Assembly (NCBI GenBank): GCA_023300545.1
Contig: JALZVT010000004.1
Coordinates: forward strand, 1 to 64,000
Direction: 5' to 3'
Source of the DNA: Pseudomonadales bacterium
Lineage (GTDB): Bacteria; Pseudomonadota; Gammaproteobacteria; Pseudomonadales; Azotimanducaceae
Length of the DNA stretch: 64,000 nucleotides
The translations under genes were made by a program, and so were the position numbers. The notes beneath the pieces are model-generated. The model was not told where the DNA came from. It ran no database searches and saw only the letters and a list, made by a program, of their open reading frames with translations. Shown here piece after piece: positions 38,361-46,635 of the stretch (positions within the stretch are counted from its first letter, which is position 1; each line of letters starts with the position of its first letter).

Positions 38361-38948
38361 TCAGGCGTCGGCTCTTCCTGGTGCGCCGGTCAGAATGGTT
38401 GTCTCACCGTTCGCAGCACTGATGTTCAGTCGGATGCCGTCACCGCCGTCATACAGCGTGATGAGGGCGGTGTTGGTCAGCGTGGCGCGAGTGACCCGTT
38501 CGCCGTCGACGCTGGTGCCATTGCTGCTACCCAAATCTTCGACGTACCAAGTGCCATGTTGAGCAACAACACGAGCATGCCGTCTAGAAATTTTGGGGTC
38601 TTGGAGGTGCAGCTCGCATGCCTCGTCTCGGCCGATGGTAAAGGTGCGTTGGAAAGTCCAGCGTTTGTCGCGCCACATAACAACCATCTCGGCTTGAGTG
38701 CCTTCGATGGCGCGATCTATGGGGTCGCGTTCGATACCACCTGGGGTCAATTCGTAGAGCCAGGCGAGCAGCGCGACTATGGGCAGCAGACCGAGAGCGC
38801 CGATCACAAACCAGCGGACAGACTCATCGGGCAAGCCGAATGTGGGGAACAACTCTGCCGCACCCATCGACGCACCCCACGCGGTTACTGCGTAGAGACT
38901 GGTGACGCGAAAAACTTTACGACGTTTGAGTTCGTTGAAGAGAGCCAT
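38361..38948 (-). CDS. Membrane-anchored FHA-domain protein
   Basis: Encodes 195 residues. The first 65 (FNELKRRKVFRVTSLYAVTAW, in two parts, then VRWFVIGALGLLPIVALLAWLYE) form the two-helix membrane module often seen in front of cyclase or TPR domains. Residues about 90-180 are an FHA domain with the canonical set: FTIGRDEACELHL, DPKISRRHARV and LGSSNGTSVDG, so phosphothreonine binding is expected. The domain faces the cytoplasm if the second helix leaves the chain inside. It is transcribed away from the nine-gene cytochrome cluster, which encodes a PP2C phosphatase and further FHA domains, so a shared signalling role is plausible. Confidence 0.85.
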   Translation of the reverse strand: MALFNELKRRKVFRVTSLYAVTAWGASMGAAELFPTFGLPDESVRWFVIGALGLLPIVALLAWLYELTPGGIERDPIDRAIEGTQAEMVVMWRDKRWTFQRTFTIGRDEACELHLQDPKISRRHARVVAQHGTWYVEDLGSSNGTSVDGERVTRATLTNTALITLYDGGDGIRLNISAANGETTILTGAPGRADA

Positions 38949-39153
38949 TGTCAGAACCTGCTGTGCGGCAGTGGTTTAACGCCGTAAGAATAGGGTATTG
39001 AAATAGAAAATAGAAATTGTTGGGGGTTCGTGGCAGTTACAACAGGCCCAATAGAGAAAGAGATTGGCTTCTGCACATGAGTCGAGAGACTGTGCGCCCT
39101 TACGAATCAGGGTGTGTAGCCTGCGGCAGGGGTTGTCATGATTAGAGTTTATG

Positions 39154-39172
39154 GCCGGCACTGGGTGTCGGC
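39154..39172 (+). promoter_or_regulatory. Hairpin just before the cytochrome-cluster ribosome site
   Basis: GCCGGCAC (39154-39161) and GTGTCGGC (39165-39172) can pair with one G-U across a three-base loop. It ends two bases before the GGGGAG ribosome site (39175-39180) of the first cluster gene, so it could affect ribosome access or protect the 5' end. The 239-bp divergent gap (38949-39187) shows no clear sigma-70 promoter that I would defend. Confidence 0.45.
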
Positions 39173-39187
39173 TTGGGGAGAGCGCTC

Positions 39188-41734
39188 ATGGAAGTGCAAT
39201 ATCAAATAGCAATTGTTGGCTCCGGCCCGGCAGGTTTGTCAGCAGCCGCTCGTGCGGCTGCACGAGATCGGGAAAACGGCCTCGCGACCCCAAGTTACGT
39301 TCTGCTTGAGGGCTTCGACAATCTGTCGAAGACCATCTATCGGTACCAAAAGGGCAAGCACGTTATGGCAGAGCCCGGGTATTTGCGACTGCGTAGCGAC
39401 GTGGGGTTTGCTGCGGGTAAGCGCGAAGACATACTCGGTATCTGGGATACAGCCGCAGATGACCAGTCGTTGCACGTGCAATACGGCTCGGAAGTGACCA
39501 GCGTGCAAGGCCAAAAAGGCGCTTTTGAGCTGAAACTCGCCAATGGAGCGACCGTTACTGCGGCCAACGTTGTGCTTGGTATTGGTACTCAAGGCAATCC
39601 GCGTCGATTGGGTGTCACAGGCGAAGAACTGCCCAATATTCAATATCAGCTTGATGACCCGGGCGAATACACAAATGAAACCATCATTGTGGTGGGTGCT
39701 GGTGATTCGGCGATTGAAAATGCGCTGGCGCTGGCGGAACAGAATCAGGTTTACATTCTCAATCGCAAGGCGGAATTTGCTCGCGCCAAAGAAGGCAACC
39801 TCAACGCCATTCTGGCGGCGGCCAACAACGACGACGTAAGTCTCGGCTGCTTCTACTCATCCGCGATCGACAACATCGTCGCAGGCGATGATGGCGGAGC
39901 AGGTTTGCGCGTAACTATTGCCACGGCTGAAGGCGAAGAAGTGGTAGAGGCTGATCGTATTATCGCACGGCTTGGTTCAATTCCACCTCGCGGCTTTCTT
40001 GAAGGCTGTGGCATGACAATGAGCCACGAAGGGGCGGATGCGCTACCGGTTTTATCTGAGCACTATGAAAGCAGCGTGCCCGGCCTTTATGTGGTTGGAG
40101 CGCTGGCGGGCTGTCCGCTGATCAAGCAGGCGATGAACCAGGGCTATGACGTTGTCGAATTCGCGAATGACAACTTTGTTAAGCCGGCGGATCACGAGCT
40201 CATCGAGTTCCAGTTTGCGGGACTGCCCTATGACCGAGATGCGGATGAGCTCATCGGCTTGTTCATGTCTCGTATTCCCATGTTTCGGCAGCTCAGTGTG
40301 TTGGCGTTTCGCGAAATGGTGATTGAAAGCTCGCTGTACGTTGGTTTGCCGGACGCAGACAGCATAGAAGATGCGCAACTTTCACTAGCTGACGTGCAGC
40401 AGAAGATCGAGGGCGATGAGACTTACGCGAAGGCCAAGCCGAGCGTCACTAAGGTCATCCCGAAGGGGCACGAGTTTTACACTGAAGGTGACTTTGGCGT
40501 CTCGTTCTATACGGTGCTCGATGGCGAGGTGGTGTTGGGGTCGACAAACTTTGCGGGTGGTGAGCGTCGCCTTGGCCGCGGAGAATTCTTTGGCGAGATG
40601 AGCTTGATTGCGGGTCAGCCCAGACCTGAAACCGCCGTAGCTGGCGACAACTGCATTGTGCTTGAAACGCCCCGTCGAACCATTTTGAAGCTCATAGCCT
40701 CAAACGAGGCCGTGCGCGAAGGCATTGATTGGGTATTTATTGTGCGCGAGCTGCAGCGGCACTTTGCTCCCGCTGCGACCGTTGAAGAACTTCGCCCTAT
40801 CGCAGACGAGATCAAGCAACTCAGTTTTAAAGCCGGACAGCGACTCTGGGAGCCCGGCGATGACAGTAACAGTCTACATTTGATTCGCTCTGGCACCGTG
40901 CTGATTTTCAATGAGGTTGAAGGCAAGCGGAAGCTGATTGCTGAGGAGCGAGCCGGTGAAATGGTTGGCTTTATGGCTATGTACAACCAGAGCTCGCGAA
41001 CCAACGTAGCTGAAGCCTCGGTGCTCACTGAAACACTTGAGATAACAGAAGAGCAATATCGACGTTTGATGAACTTCGATATGGAGCAAGAAGACGTTGT
41101 CGATGCTCGAGCCAGCCGCGATCTAATGAAGTACTCCCAGTGGGAGACGCGCGGGGAATCATCCCAGGTGTTGGAGTTTATGCTGGGCGATGGCCTGGGT
41201 GAGGCGACCAACGCGCTCATTATCGACGAGTATCTGTGCGTAGGCTGTGACAACTGCGAAACCGCCTGTGCTGAAACCCATGACGGCATTTCCAGGCTTG
41301 ATCGCAAGTCGGGCAGCACCATGGCGCATGTCCACATCCCTGTGTCTTGTCGGCATTGCCAGCAACCCCATTGCATGAAAGATTGCCCACCTAACGCAAT
41401 TCATCGGGCAACCAACGGCGAAGTGTTTATTGACGACTCCTGTATTGGCTGTGGGAACTGCCAGAGTAACTGCCCTTACGATGTGATTCGTATGGCGCCA
41501 GAAGCCCCAGCTAAGCCATCACTGTTTAGTTGGTTGTTGTTTGGCGCAGGTTCAGGCCCAGGAGAAGATCGAGCAGCGAAGGGGCCGGAAGGCCAGGTTA
41601 AGAAAGCCCGCAAGTGTGACGCCTGTTTTGACCTGCCCGGTGGGCCCGCCTGTGTGTCGGCCTGTCCAACTGGAGCTGCCCAGCGTGTTAGCCCGAGTGA
41701 CTTTGTGCGCATCATCGAGCGAGATGCGTTGTGA
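39188..41734 (+). CDS. Protein A: FAD/NAD(P) + two cNMP-binding + 4x[4Fe-4S] fusion
   Basis: I chose ATG 39188 (848 residues; GGGGAG seven bases upstream) over TTG 39173. Residues 1-330 are a two-dinucleotide-domain flavoprotein (IVGSGPAGLSAA; second Rossmann IIVVGAGDSAIENA at 166-179) of the thioredoxin-reductase/YpdA type but without the redox CxxC. Residues about 425-510 are a cyclic-nucleotide-binding domain with GRGEFFGEMSLIAGQPR holding the usual Glu470 and Arg479. A second, weaker cNMP domain spans about 545-635. Residues 684-826 hold 16 Cys in four sets (684/687/690/694, 721/724/729/733, 752/755/758/762, 810/813/822/826), like HybA/DmsB ferredoxin subunits. Cytoplasmic; probably moves electrons between NAD(P)H and its membrane partner B. 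Confidence 0.88.
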   Translation: MEVQYQIAIVGSGPAGLSAAARAAARDRENGLATPSYVLLEGFDNLSKTIYRYQKGKHVMAEPGYLRLRSDVGFAAGKREDILGIWDTAADDQSLHVQYGSEVTSVQGQKGAFELKLANGATVTAANVVLGIGTQGNPRRLGVTGEELPNIQYQLDDPGEYTNETIIVVGAGDSAIENALALAEQNQVYILNRKAEFARAKEGNLNAILAAANNDDVSLGCFYSSAIDNIVAGDDGGAGLRVTIATAEGEEVVEADRIIARLGSIPPRGFLEGCGMTMSHEGADALPVLSEHYESSVPGLYVVGALAGCPLIKQAMNQGYDVVEFANDNFVKPADHELIEFQFAGLPYDRDADELIGLFMSRIPMFRQLSVLAFREMVIESSLYVGLPDADSIEDAQLSLADVQQKIEGDETYAKAKPSVTKVIPKGHEFYTEGDFGVSFYTVLDGEVVLGSTNFAGGERRLGRGEFFGEMSLIAGQPRPETAVAGDNCIVLETPRRTILKLIASNEAVREGIDWVFIVRELQRHFAPAATVEELRPIADEIKQLSFKAGQRLWEPGDDSNSLHLIRSGTVLIFNEVEGKRKLIAEERAGEMVGFMAMYNQSSRTNVAEASVLTETLEITEEQYRRLMNFDMEQEDVVDARASRDLMKYSQWETRGESSQVLEFMLGDGLGEATNALIIDEYLCVGCDNCETACAETHDGISRLDRKSGSTMAHVHIPVSCRHCQQPHCMKDCPPNAIHRATNGEVFIDDSCIGCGNCQSNCPYDVIRMAPEAPAKPSLFSWLLFGAGSGPGEDRAAKGPEGQVKKARKCDACFDLPGGPACVSACPTGAAQRVSPSDFVRIIERDAL

Positions 41735-42606
41735 GTGGCAATGCGTTGCAATACGCAGGAGGACGCTATCTCTGGATCGCCATAGGTTTGCTGGCAGCCA
41801 GCTTTGGATTGTATTGGCTGCAGGAAGAAACAACTCCACCCAGTGGTGGCACCTGGCAGGGTCTTACTCTTGGAATTGTTGCTGGGTTATTGATCTTTTG
41901 GCTCAACTACCTTGGCGTGCGTAAGCGTCGTTATGGTCAAGGTGGATCGTTAAAGGGGTGGGTCAGTGCGCATGTCTATCTAGGCACGGCGCTTATCGGC
42001 GTCAGTCTGTTTCACAGCGCGGGTCAGCTTGGTTGGAATATTCACTCGCTGTTTTTCTGGCTGATGATGGCAGTTATAATCAGCGGCATGATTGGCATGT
42101 CTGTCTATCTGTCATTGCCCCGTAGGCTGTCTGCGATTCGCAAAACGCGCAGTCGAGCAGAAATACTCGAAGAGCTCGAAGGGCTTGAGCTTGCGAGTCT
42201 TGAGCGTGCGGCAGACTGTTCCGAAAGTATCAGCATGGCGGTTCGCACGGCGCTAGAGCAAACGCGCGTGGGTGGTAGCGTCGCGCGCCAGCTATTGGGT
42301 CGTGACCGGTCCTCGTTTGAAGAGATGACGAGTGATGGCGGTATACGCCGCAGTAACCAAGATCAGCAACGGCTGCTGCGTTTTCTTTCTGAGCAGGCGA
42401 CTCAAACTCGTGATGCCAAAGAAACAACCGCACTGCGTCATCTCATGTCATTGACGGCGCGGCGGCAGGATCTGTTGCGTCGCGTCCGTCGTGATGTGCA
42501 AATCCAAGGGTGGCTGCAAGCATGGCTCTATGTTCATGTACCGCTATCTATCGCGGTGTTGCTTGCTCTCGTTGTCCATATTGTCGTCGTGTTCTGGTAC
42601 TGGTAA
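41731..42606 (+). CDS. Protein B: membrane cytochrome b-like subunit
   Basis: Encodes 291 residues from GTG, overlapping gene A by GTGA. Five hydrophobic segments: near residues 13-31, 45-64, 80-98, 105-130, and 264-290. Helix 3 has His-x13-His (HVYLGTALIGVSLFH) and helix 5 has His-x13-His (HVPLSIAVLLALVVH), the spacing that binds two b hemes one above the other. Between helices 4 and 5 is a long cytoplasmic, charged helical stretch (about 135-260). It is the likely membrane partner of A, linking it to the quinone pool or to periplasmic cytochrome C. No close named family is recognised. Confidence 0.8.
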   Translation: MSGNALQYAGGRYLWIAIGLLAASFGLYWLQEETTPPSGGTWQGLTLGIVAGLLIFWLNYLGVRKRRYGQGGSLKGWVSAHVYLGTALIGVSLFHSAGQLGWNIHSLFFWLMMAVIISGMIGMSVYLSLPRRLSAIRKTRSRAEILEELEGLELASLERAADCSESISMAVRTALEQTRVGGSVARQLLGRDRSSFEEMTSDGGIRRSNQDQQRLLRFLSEQATQTRDAKETTALRHLMSLTARRQDLLRRVRRDVQIQGWLQAWLYVHVPLSIAVLLALVVHIVVVFWYW

Positions 42607-42610
42607 GCCT

Positions 42611-44473
42611 ATGGATCTCTTGATACGTATAGCGGACGAAGCTGGCGGCAACAGTGACCGCGAACTCACCCTCGCTCGGATAATGCTTGGATCAGCGAAC
42701 GAAGCTGATCTGCAATTGCCGTTACTGGAGTTGCGTCACGCCACTCTAGAGATGGGTCGTGAAGGGCTGATGTTGCGTAGCATCGCTAGAGATGGCGTGC
42801 AGGTTAACGGCAACACCGTGAAGCGCTGTGTTCTGCGCCCTGGGGACCTTATCGAATTGCCAGGTGTGGGAGTACACGTAGAAGAAGCCCCGGGTGGTTT
42901 TGATGCGATGCTCACCGTACGTAGAGCTGCCGGTCATACGTCGGTGTTATCAGCGCAGAAGATGAGTCTGGCTGATACGTTTCTTGCCAAGCGTGCGTTT
43001 GCCTGGATTGGTGCGCTTGTTGTTGTTGTCGGTATGTTTGTAGTGCCGTTTCTGTTCTCGGGCGAGCGAGCGGTTCAGTCGCCAGTTGCGGCGGTGCTAT
43101 CAGACCATGTTTGGACATCTGGAGAATTGCACGCAGCGCATGAGTTGGTGACCGGCGAGAATTGTGCGGGTTGTCACGGCAAGCCGTTCGAGCGGGTACA
43201 AAACGAGGCGTGTGAAGCTTGCCATGGTGCGATTCAGGATCATGTGAGTGCAGGTTTTCTGGCAGCAAACTCAGCGCCGGTTGCCGCGGGTACGCTGGAT
43301 TTTGGCGCGAATGCGAACGAGCGCTGTGGCGTCTGTCATCGAGAGCACAATGAGCCGAGCACGCTGGTCAGTGATGCTGATAGTGACTGCGTGCAGTGTC
43401 ACGCAGCGGATGGTGGCATCGATAGAGGGATTGATCCTCTGGCAGCGGTAGCCGGCTTTACGCCTGAGACGCACCCCGTCTACGAATTTTCGTTACCCCG
43501 TTTCACGCTTGAGAACTTTGCAGGTTCGAAAGATGACGGTTGGCGGATTGACGCGGTTAGCGAAACAGAAATTGCTAACTCGCCGGAAAGCTCGCAATTG
43601 ATCTTTCCGCATGACATTCATCTGGATGTCGGTGAAGTCTCTGACCTGACGAGTGGTGAAGCACTGACCTGCGGCTCATGCCACAGCATGAGTGTTGATG
43701 GCGAACACTTCCTGCCGATAGATATGGAGACGCATTGCCAAGACTGCCATCAGCTAGATTTTGACGAGTCGGACCCTGATCGAAGTTTGCCTCATGCGCG
43801 CTTGAAAGAAGCCGTGCTAGCACTCGAGGGTATGCTGCTAAAGAAATATTTTGACCCCGACGACACGGGAGAGCTGTTTGCGTATCGACGTCTGCCAGAT
43901 CGAGCTGAACGCTCGGCCGGTTGTACAGATACGCCAGATGTTTGTGTAGAGCGCGAACTGAAAGAAATTGTTGAGGCGCAGTTTGCTGGCGACATCGGTT
44001 GCGCAGCTTGCCATGAGTTTGAGCGACAAGACTCAAAAGACATCGAAGATCAGTTCTGGGTTCACCCGGTGAAACTGCCACAAGACTTTGTGCCTGATGC
44101 CCGCTTTGATCACCAAGCTCACCAGGTATTGCGTGACAATACTACTAATGATTTGTTGATCGGTGATCAGGCGTGCGCAACCTGCCACGCTGCGGAAGCT
44201 TCTGAGCGTGCGACGGATTTGCTGATGCCGGCAATGACAACCTGTTACGAGTGTCATGGCGATCGCAGCAGCGCATCACAGGTGGCGCTGGCTTGTATTG
44301 ATTGTCATGCCTATCACCCACGCGGTGTTGGTGACGGTGGGTTGCAGCAGAATGCGTTGATAAACGGTGCTGAACAAGAAACTCAACAGAAAATAGTGCA
44401 TCAGGCCGCGCAGTTGTGGGAAACCTCAGCGCCAGGTGCTGGAGCCGGGGAAGTAGGGGGCGGAACACAATGA
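42611..44473 (+). CDS. Protein C: FHA-like domain - membrane helix - decaheme cytochrome
   Basis: I chose ATG 42611 (620 residues), four bases after the B stop. The frame is open 40 residues further up, inside gene B. Residues 1-105 form an FHA-like domain (LTLARIMLGSANEADLQL, ELRHATLEM, DGVQVNGN, LRPGDLIELPG); core FHA residues are only partly kept. One helix follows (FAWIGALVVVVGMFVVPFLF, about 132-151), then ten CxxCH motifs: CAGCH, CEACH, CGVCH, CVQCH, CGSCH, CQDCH, CAACH, CATCH, CYECH and CIDCH. With no other signal peptide, the FHA part should be cytoplasmic and the hemes periplasmic. Such a direct join of a phospho-recognition fold to a multiheme cytochrome is unusual. Overlaps D by ATGA. 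Confidence 0.85.
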   Translation: MDLLIRIADEAGGNSDRELTLARIMLGSANEADLQLPLLELRHATLEMGREGLMLRSIARDGVQVNGNTVKRCVLRPGDLIELPGVGVHVEEAPGGFDAMLTVRRAAGHTSVLSAQKMSLADTFLAKRAFAWIGALVVVVGMFVVPFLFSGERAVQSPVAAVLSDHVWTSGELHAAHELVTGENCAGCHGKPFERVQNEACEACHGAIQDHVSAGFLAANSAPVAAGTLDFGANANERCGVCHREHNEPSTLVSDADSDCVQCHAADGGIDRGIDPLAAVAGFTPETHPVYEFSLPRFTLENFAGSKDDGWRIDAVSETEIANSPESSQLIFPHDIHLDVGEVSDLTSGEALTCGSCHSMSVDGEHFLPIDMETHCQDCHQLDFDESDPDRSLPHARLKEAVLALEGMLLKKYFDPDDTGELFAYRRLPDRAERSAGCTDTPDVCVERELKEIVEAQFAGDIGCAACHEFERQDSKDIEDQFWVHPVKLPQDFVPDARFDHQAHQVLRDNTTNDLLIGDQACATCHAAEASERATDLLMPAMTTCYECHGDRSSASQVALACIDCHAYHPRGVGDGGLQQNALINGAEQETQQKIVHQAAQLWETSAPGAGAGEVGGGTQ

Positions 44474-46635
44474 GCAAAGCCAAGATGGCAACGGGCATAC
44501 CGACAGTTAGGTCGTCAGTAGAATCTACAAAAAAAATCTCCTGGCCGATGAAGCTGGCAACAGCGGCATTGATCACGTTGCAGCTTGGCAGTTGTGGTGG
44601 TGGTGATCGGGAAGAACCGCTGGGTGTTACTGGTGTTGAGCCGGACTGTTCTGGTGATTGTGGAACCACTCAGGCTGAGTCTCTATCGGTTGCTGACGTA
44701 CAGAAAATAATTGCCCAGGGGGTCTCGGAAGCGCAGGCGCAGGGGGTACTCGCGACTATTGCCGTAACCGACCGAGTCGGGAACGTGCTTGGTGTATTTC
44801 GCATGGGAGACGCTGCCGAGCGAGACATGTTGGTGGCAACTCAGGTTGCAGCAGATGGGTCAGCGGTTATTACCGCAGGTCTTGAAGGCATTCGCCTGCC
44901 AACGCAGTTGTTTAGTGGCGCGAATATTGATCATCTTGGTGCTATCGCCAAGGCAGTGACGGGTGCTTTCCTATCTAGTGAAGGCAATGCGTTCACTACA
45001 AGAACGGCCAACCAGATTGTGCAGGATCACTTTAACCCGGGCGAGATCAACCAACCTGCTGGTCCGTTGTTTGGTGTGCAGTTTTCCCAGTTGGCCTGTT
45101 CCGATTTCTCTCGCCGCTTTACGGGAGCTGGTGCTGAACCAGGTCCGCATCGGTCGCCGTTGGGTCTGTCAGCAGACCCTGGTGGCTTGCCTTTGTATCG
45201 AAATGGCGTGCCGGTGGGTGGCGTTGGGGTGATTGCGGATGGACTATATTCTGTCGATTTTGCGATTAGTGATATTGATTCAGATGTCGATGAGCTGATA
45301 GCGGTCGCGGCAACGTTTGACTTTGCCGCTCCATTGGATCGTCGAGCGAATCGAATCACCGTAGACGGGAAAACCTTTCGTTTCAGTGACGCGACCTTTG
45401 ATGATTTGTTAAGCGAGCCCGCCAGTGCTGATTTTTCCTCGATCGCTGGTGGTGTTGGTGCTCTCATTGCGGTAACCGGTTACACCGATGCGCAAATTCG
45501 ACCAGGCACGGCCTTTGGCTCCCCGGCTTCCGGTATTCGCCCGGCAACAACAGGTTTTTCTGGGCAAGATGCCTTTGTCTTTGTTGATGCCAGCAATGCC
45601 AATCGTTATCCGGCGATAGACGGTACCGACGTTGTTGAACTCGGCGGTAATCAACTCACGCAGACAGAAACTGCGTCGTTGTTGCGTAACGCCCTACGAG
45701 TGGCAAACAGCGCGCGAGCACAAATTCGCCGCCCTTTGAACAGTCAGGCCAGAGTGACTATCTCTGTGGTCGATACCAACGGTGAAATATTGGGCATGGT
45801 GCGAACGCGCGATGCCCCCGTGTTCGGCGCTGATGTGTCATTGCAAAAGGCTCGCACGGCAGCCTTCTTTTCCAGTGCAAGCGCCGCTGATTTTCTGACC
45901 AGTTTGCCGGCTGCGAACTACGTACAAATTACCGATACGGCGGTTAACCTCACCGAGCGGGTTGAAATGGCCAGTTATGTTGATGCATTGCGGGCGTTTC
46001 TGGATGATCCGATTGCATTGGCCAGTGGGGCCTTTGCCTTTTCTGACCGCGCAGGCGGCAATCTTTCCCGACCGTTTTTTCCTGATGGTATCGATGAACG
46101 TGATGCGGGACCACTGAGTAAGCCAGCTGGTGAGTGGAGTCCGTTTTCTACCGGACTGCAACTCGATCTGTCGATGAATGCGATTGTGCAGCATGTATTG
46201 TTTGCGGCGAGTGGCGCGACACTTGCGCCAGATGTTGTGCCCGGTTGTGCGGGCGCGGGCTTTAACCCTGGTCGCACCACTCCCGGAGAGATCGACCTTG
46301 CAGCCATTTCGATCGATATGCCTGCGGCGCTTAATCGCGTCGCTAACGGTTTTCAAATTTTCCCCGGTAGCGTGCCTATCTATCGACAAGGCATGCTGAT
46401 CGGTGGCATCGGCGTATCTGGCGATGGCATTGATCAAGACGACATGATTTCGTTTCTTGGTTTACACGAAGCTGGCCTTGAGACCGGCACGATAAACAAT
46501 GCGCCGCCGGAAATTCGAGCGGACCAGTTAACTCCGCTGGATACGCGGCTGCGGTATGTGCAGTGCCCACAATCACCTTTCCTGGAGGGGGGCGAATTTG
46601 ATGCCTCCATTCAGCGACCTTGTGAGGGCAAATAG
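44470..46635 (+). CDS. Protein D: lipoprotein with two HbpS/GlcG-like domains
   Basis: Starts at ATG 44470 (721 residues), overlapping C. An N-terminal cytoplasmic stretch of about 25 residues precedes the lipoprotein signal MKLATAALITLQLGSC, whose LGSC is a good lipobox for Lgt and signal peptidase II. Two repeated domains follow, each opening with a HbpS/GlcG-like pattern: LSVADVQKIIAQGVSEAQAQ with IAVTDRVGNVLGVFRMGDA, and LTQTETASLLRNALRVANSA with ISVVDTNGEILGMVRTRDA. Each ends in a Gly-rich GVGVIADG or GIGVSGDG. HbpS domains bind heme or act as redox sensors in some bacteria. Role here unknown; being membrane-anchored beside cytochromes suggests heme handling or a scaffold. Confidence 0.75.
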   Translation: MSKAKMATGIPTVRSSVESTKKISWPMKLATAALITLQLGSCGGGDREEPLGVTGVEPDCSGDCGTTQAESLSVADVQKIIAQGVSEAQAQGVLATIAVTDRVGNVLGVFRMGDAAERDMLVATQVAADGSAVITAGLEGIRLPTQLFSGANIDHLGAIAKAVTGAFLSSEGNAFTTRTANQIVQDHFNPGEINQPAGPLFGVQFSQLACSDFSRRFTGAGAEPGPHRSPLGLSADPGGLPLYRNGVPVGGVGVIADGLYSVDFAISDIDSDVDELIAVAATFDFAAPLDRRANRITVDGKTFRFSDATFDDLLSEPASADFSSIAGGVGALIAVTGYTDAQIRPGTAFGSPASGIRPATTGFSGQDAFVFVDASNANRYPAIDGTDVVELGGNQLTQTETASLLRNALRVANSARAQIRRPLNSQARVTISVVDTNGEILGMVRTRDAPVFGADVSLQKARTAAFFSSASAADFLTSLPAANYVQITDTAVNLTERVEMASYVDALRAFLDDPIALASGAFAFSDRAGGNLSRPFFPDGIDERDAGPLSKPAGEWSPFSTGLQLDLSMNAIVQHVLFAASGATLAPDVVPGCAGAGFNPGRTTPGEIDLAAISIDMPAALNRVANGFQIFPGSVPIYRQGMLIGGIGVSGDGIDQDDMISFLGLHEAGLETGTINNAPPEIRADQLTPLDTRLRYVQCPQSPFLEGGEFDASIQRPCEGK

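Noticed and set aside
38253-38987. A 244-codon plus-strand frame before the cytochrome cluster
   Set aside because: It runs antisense through the FHA gene, whose FHA motifs (GR, SRRHA, SSNGT) are clear on the minus strand.
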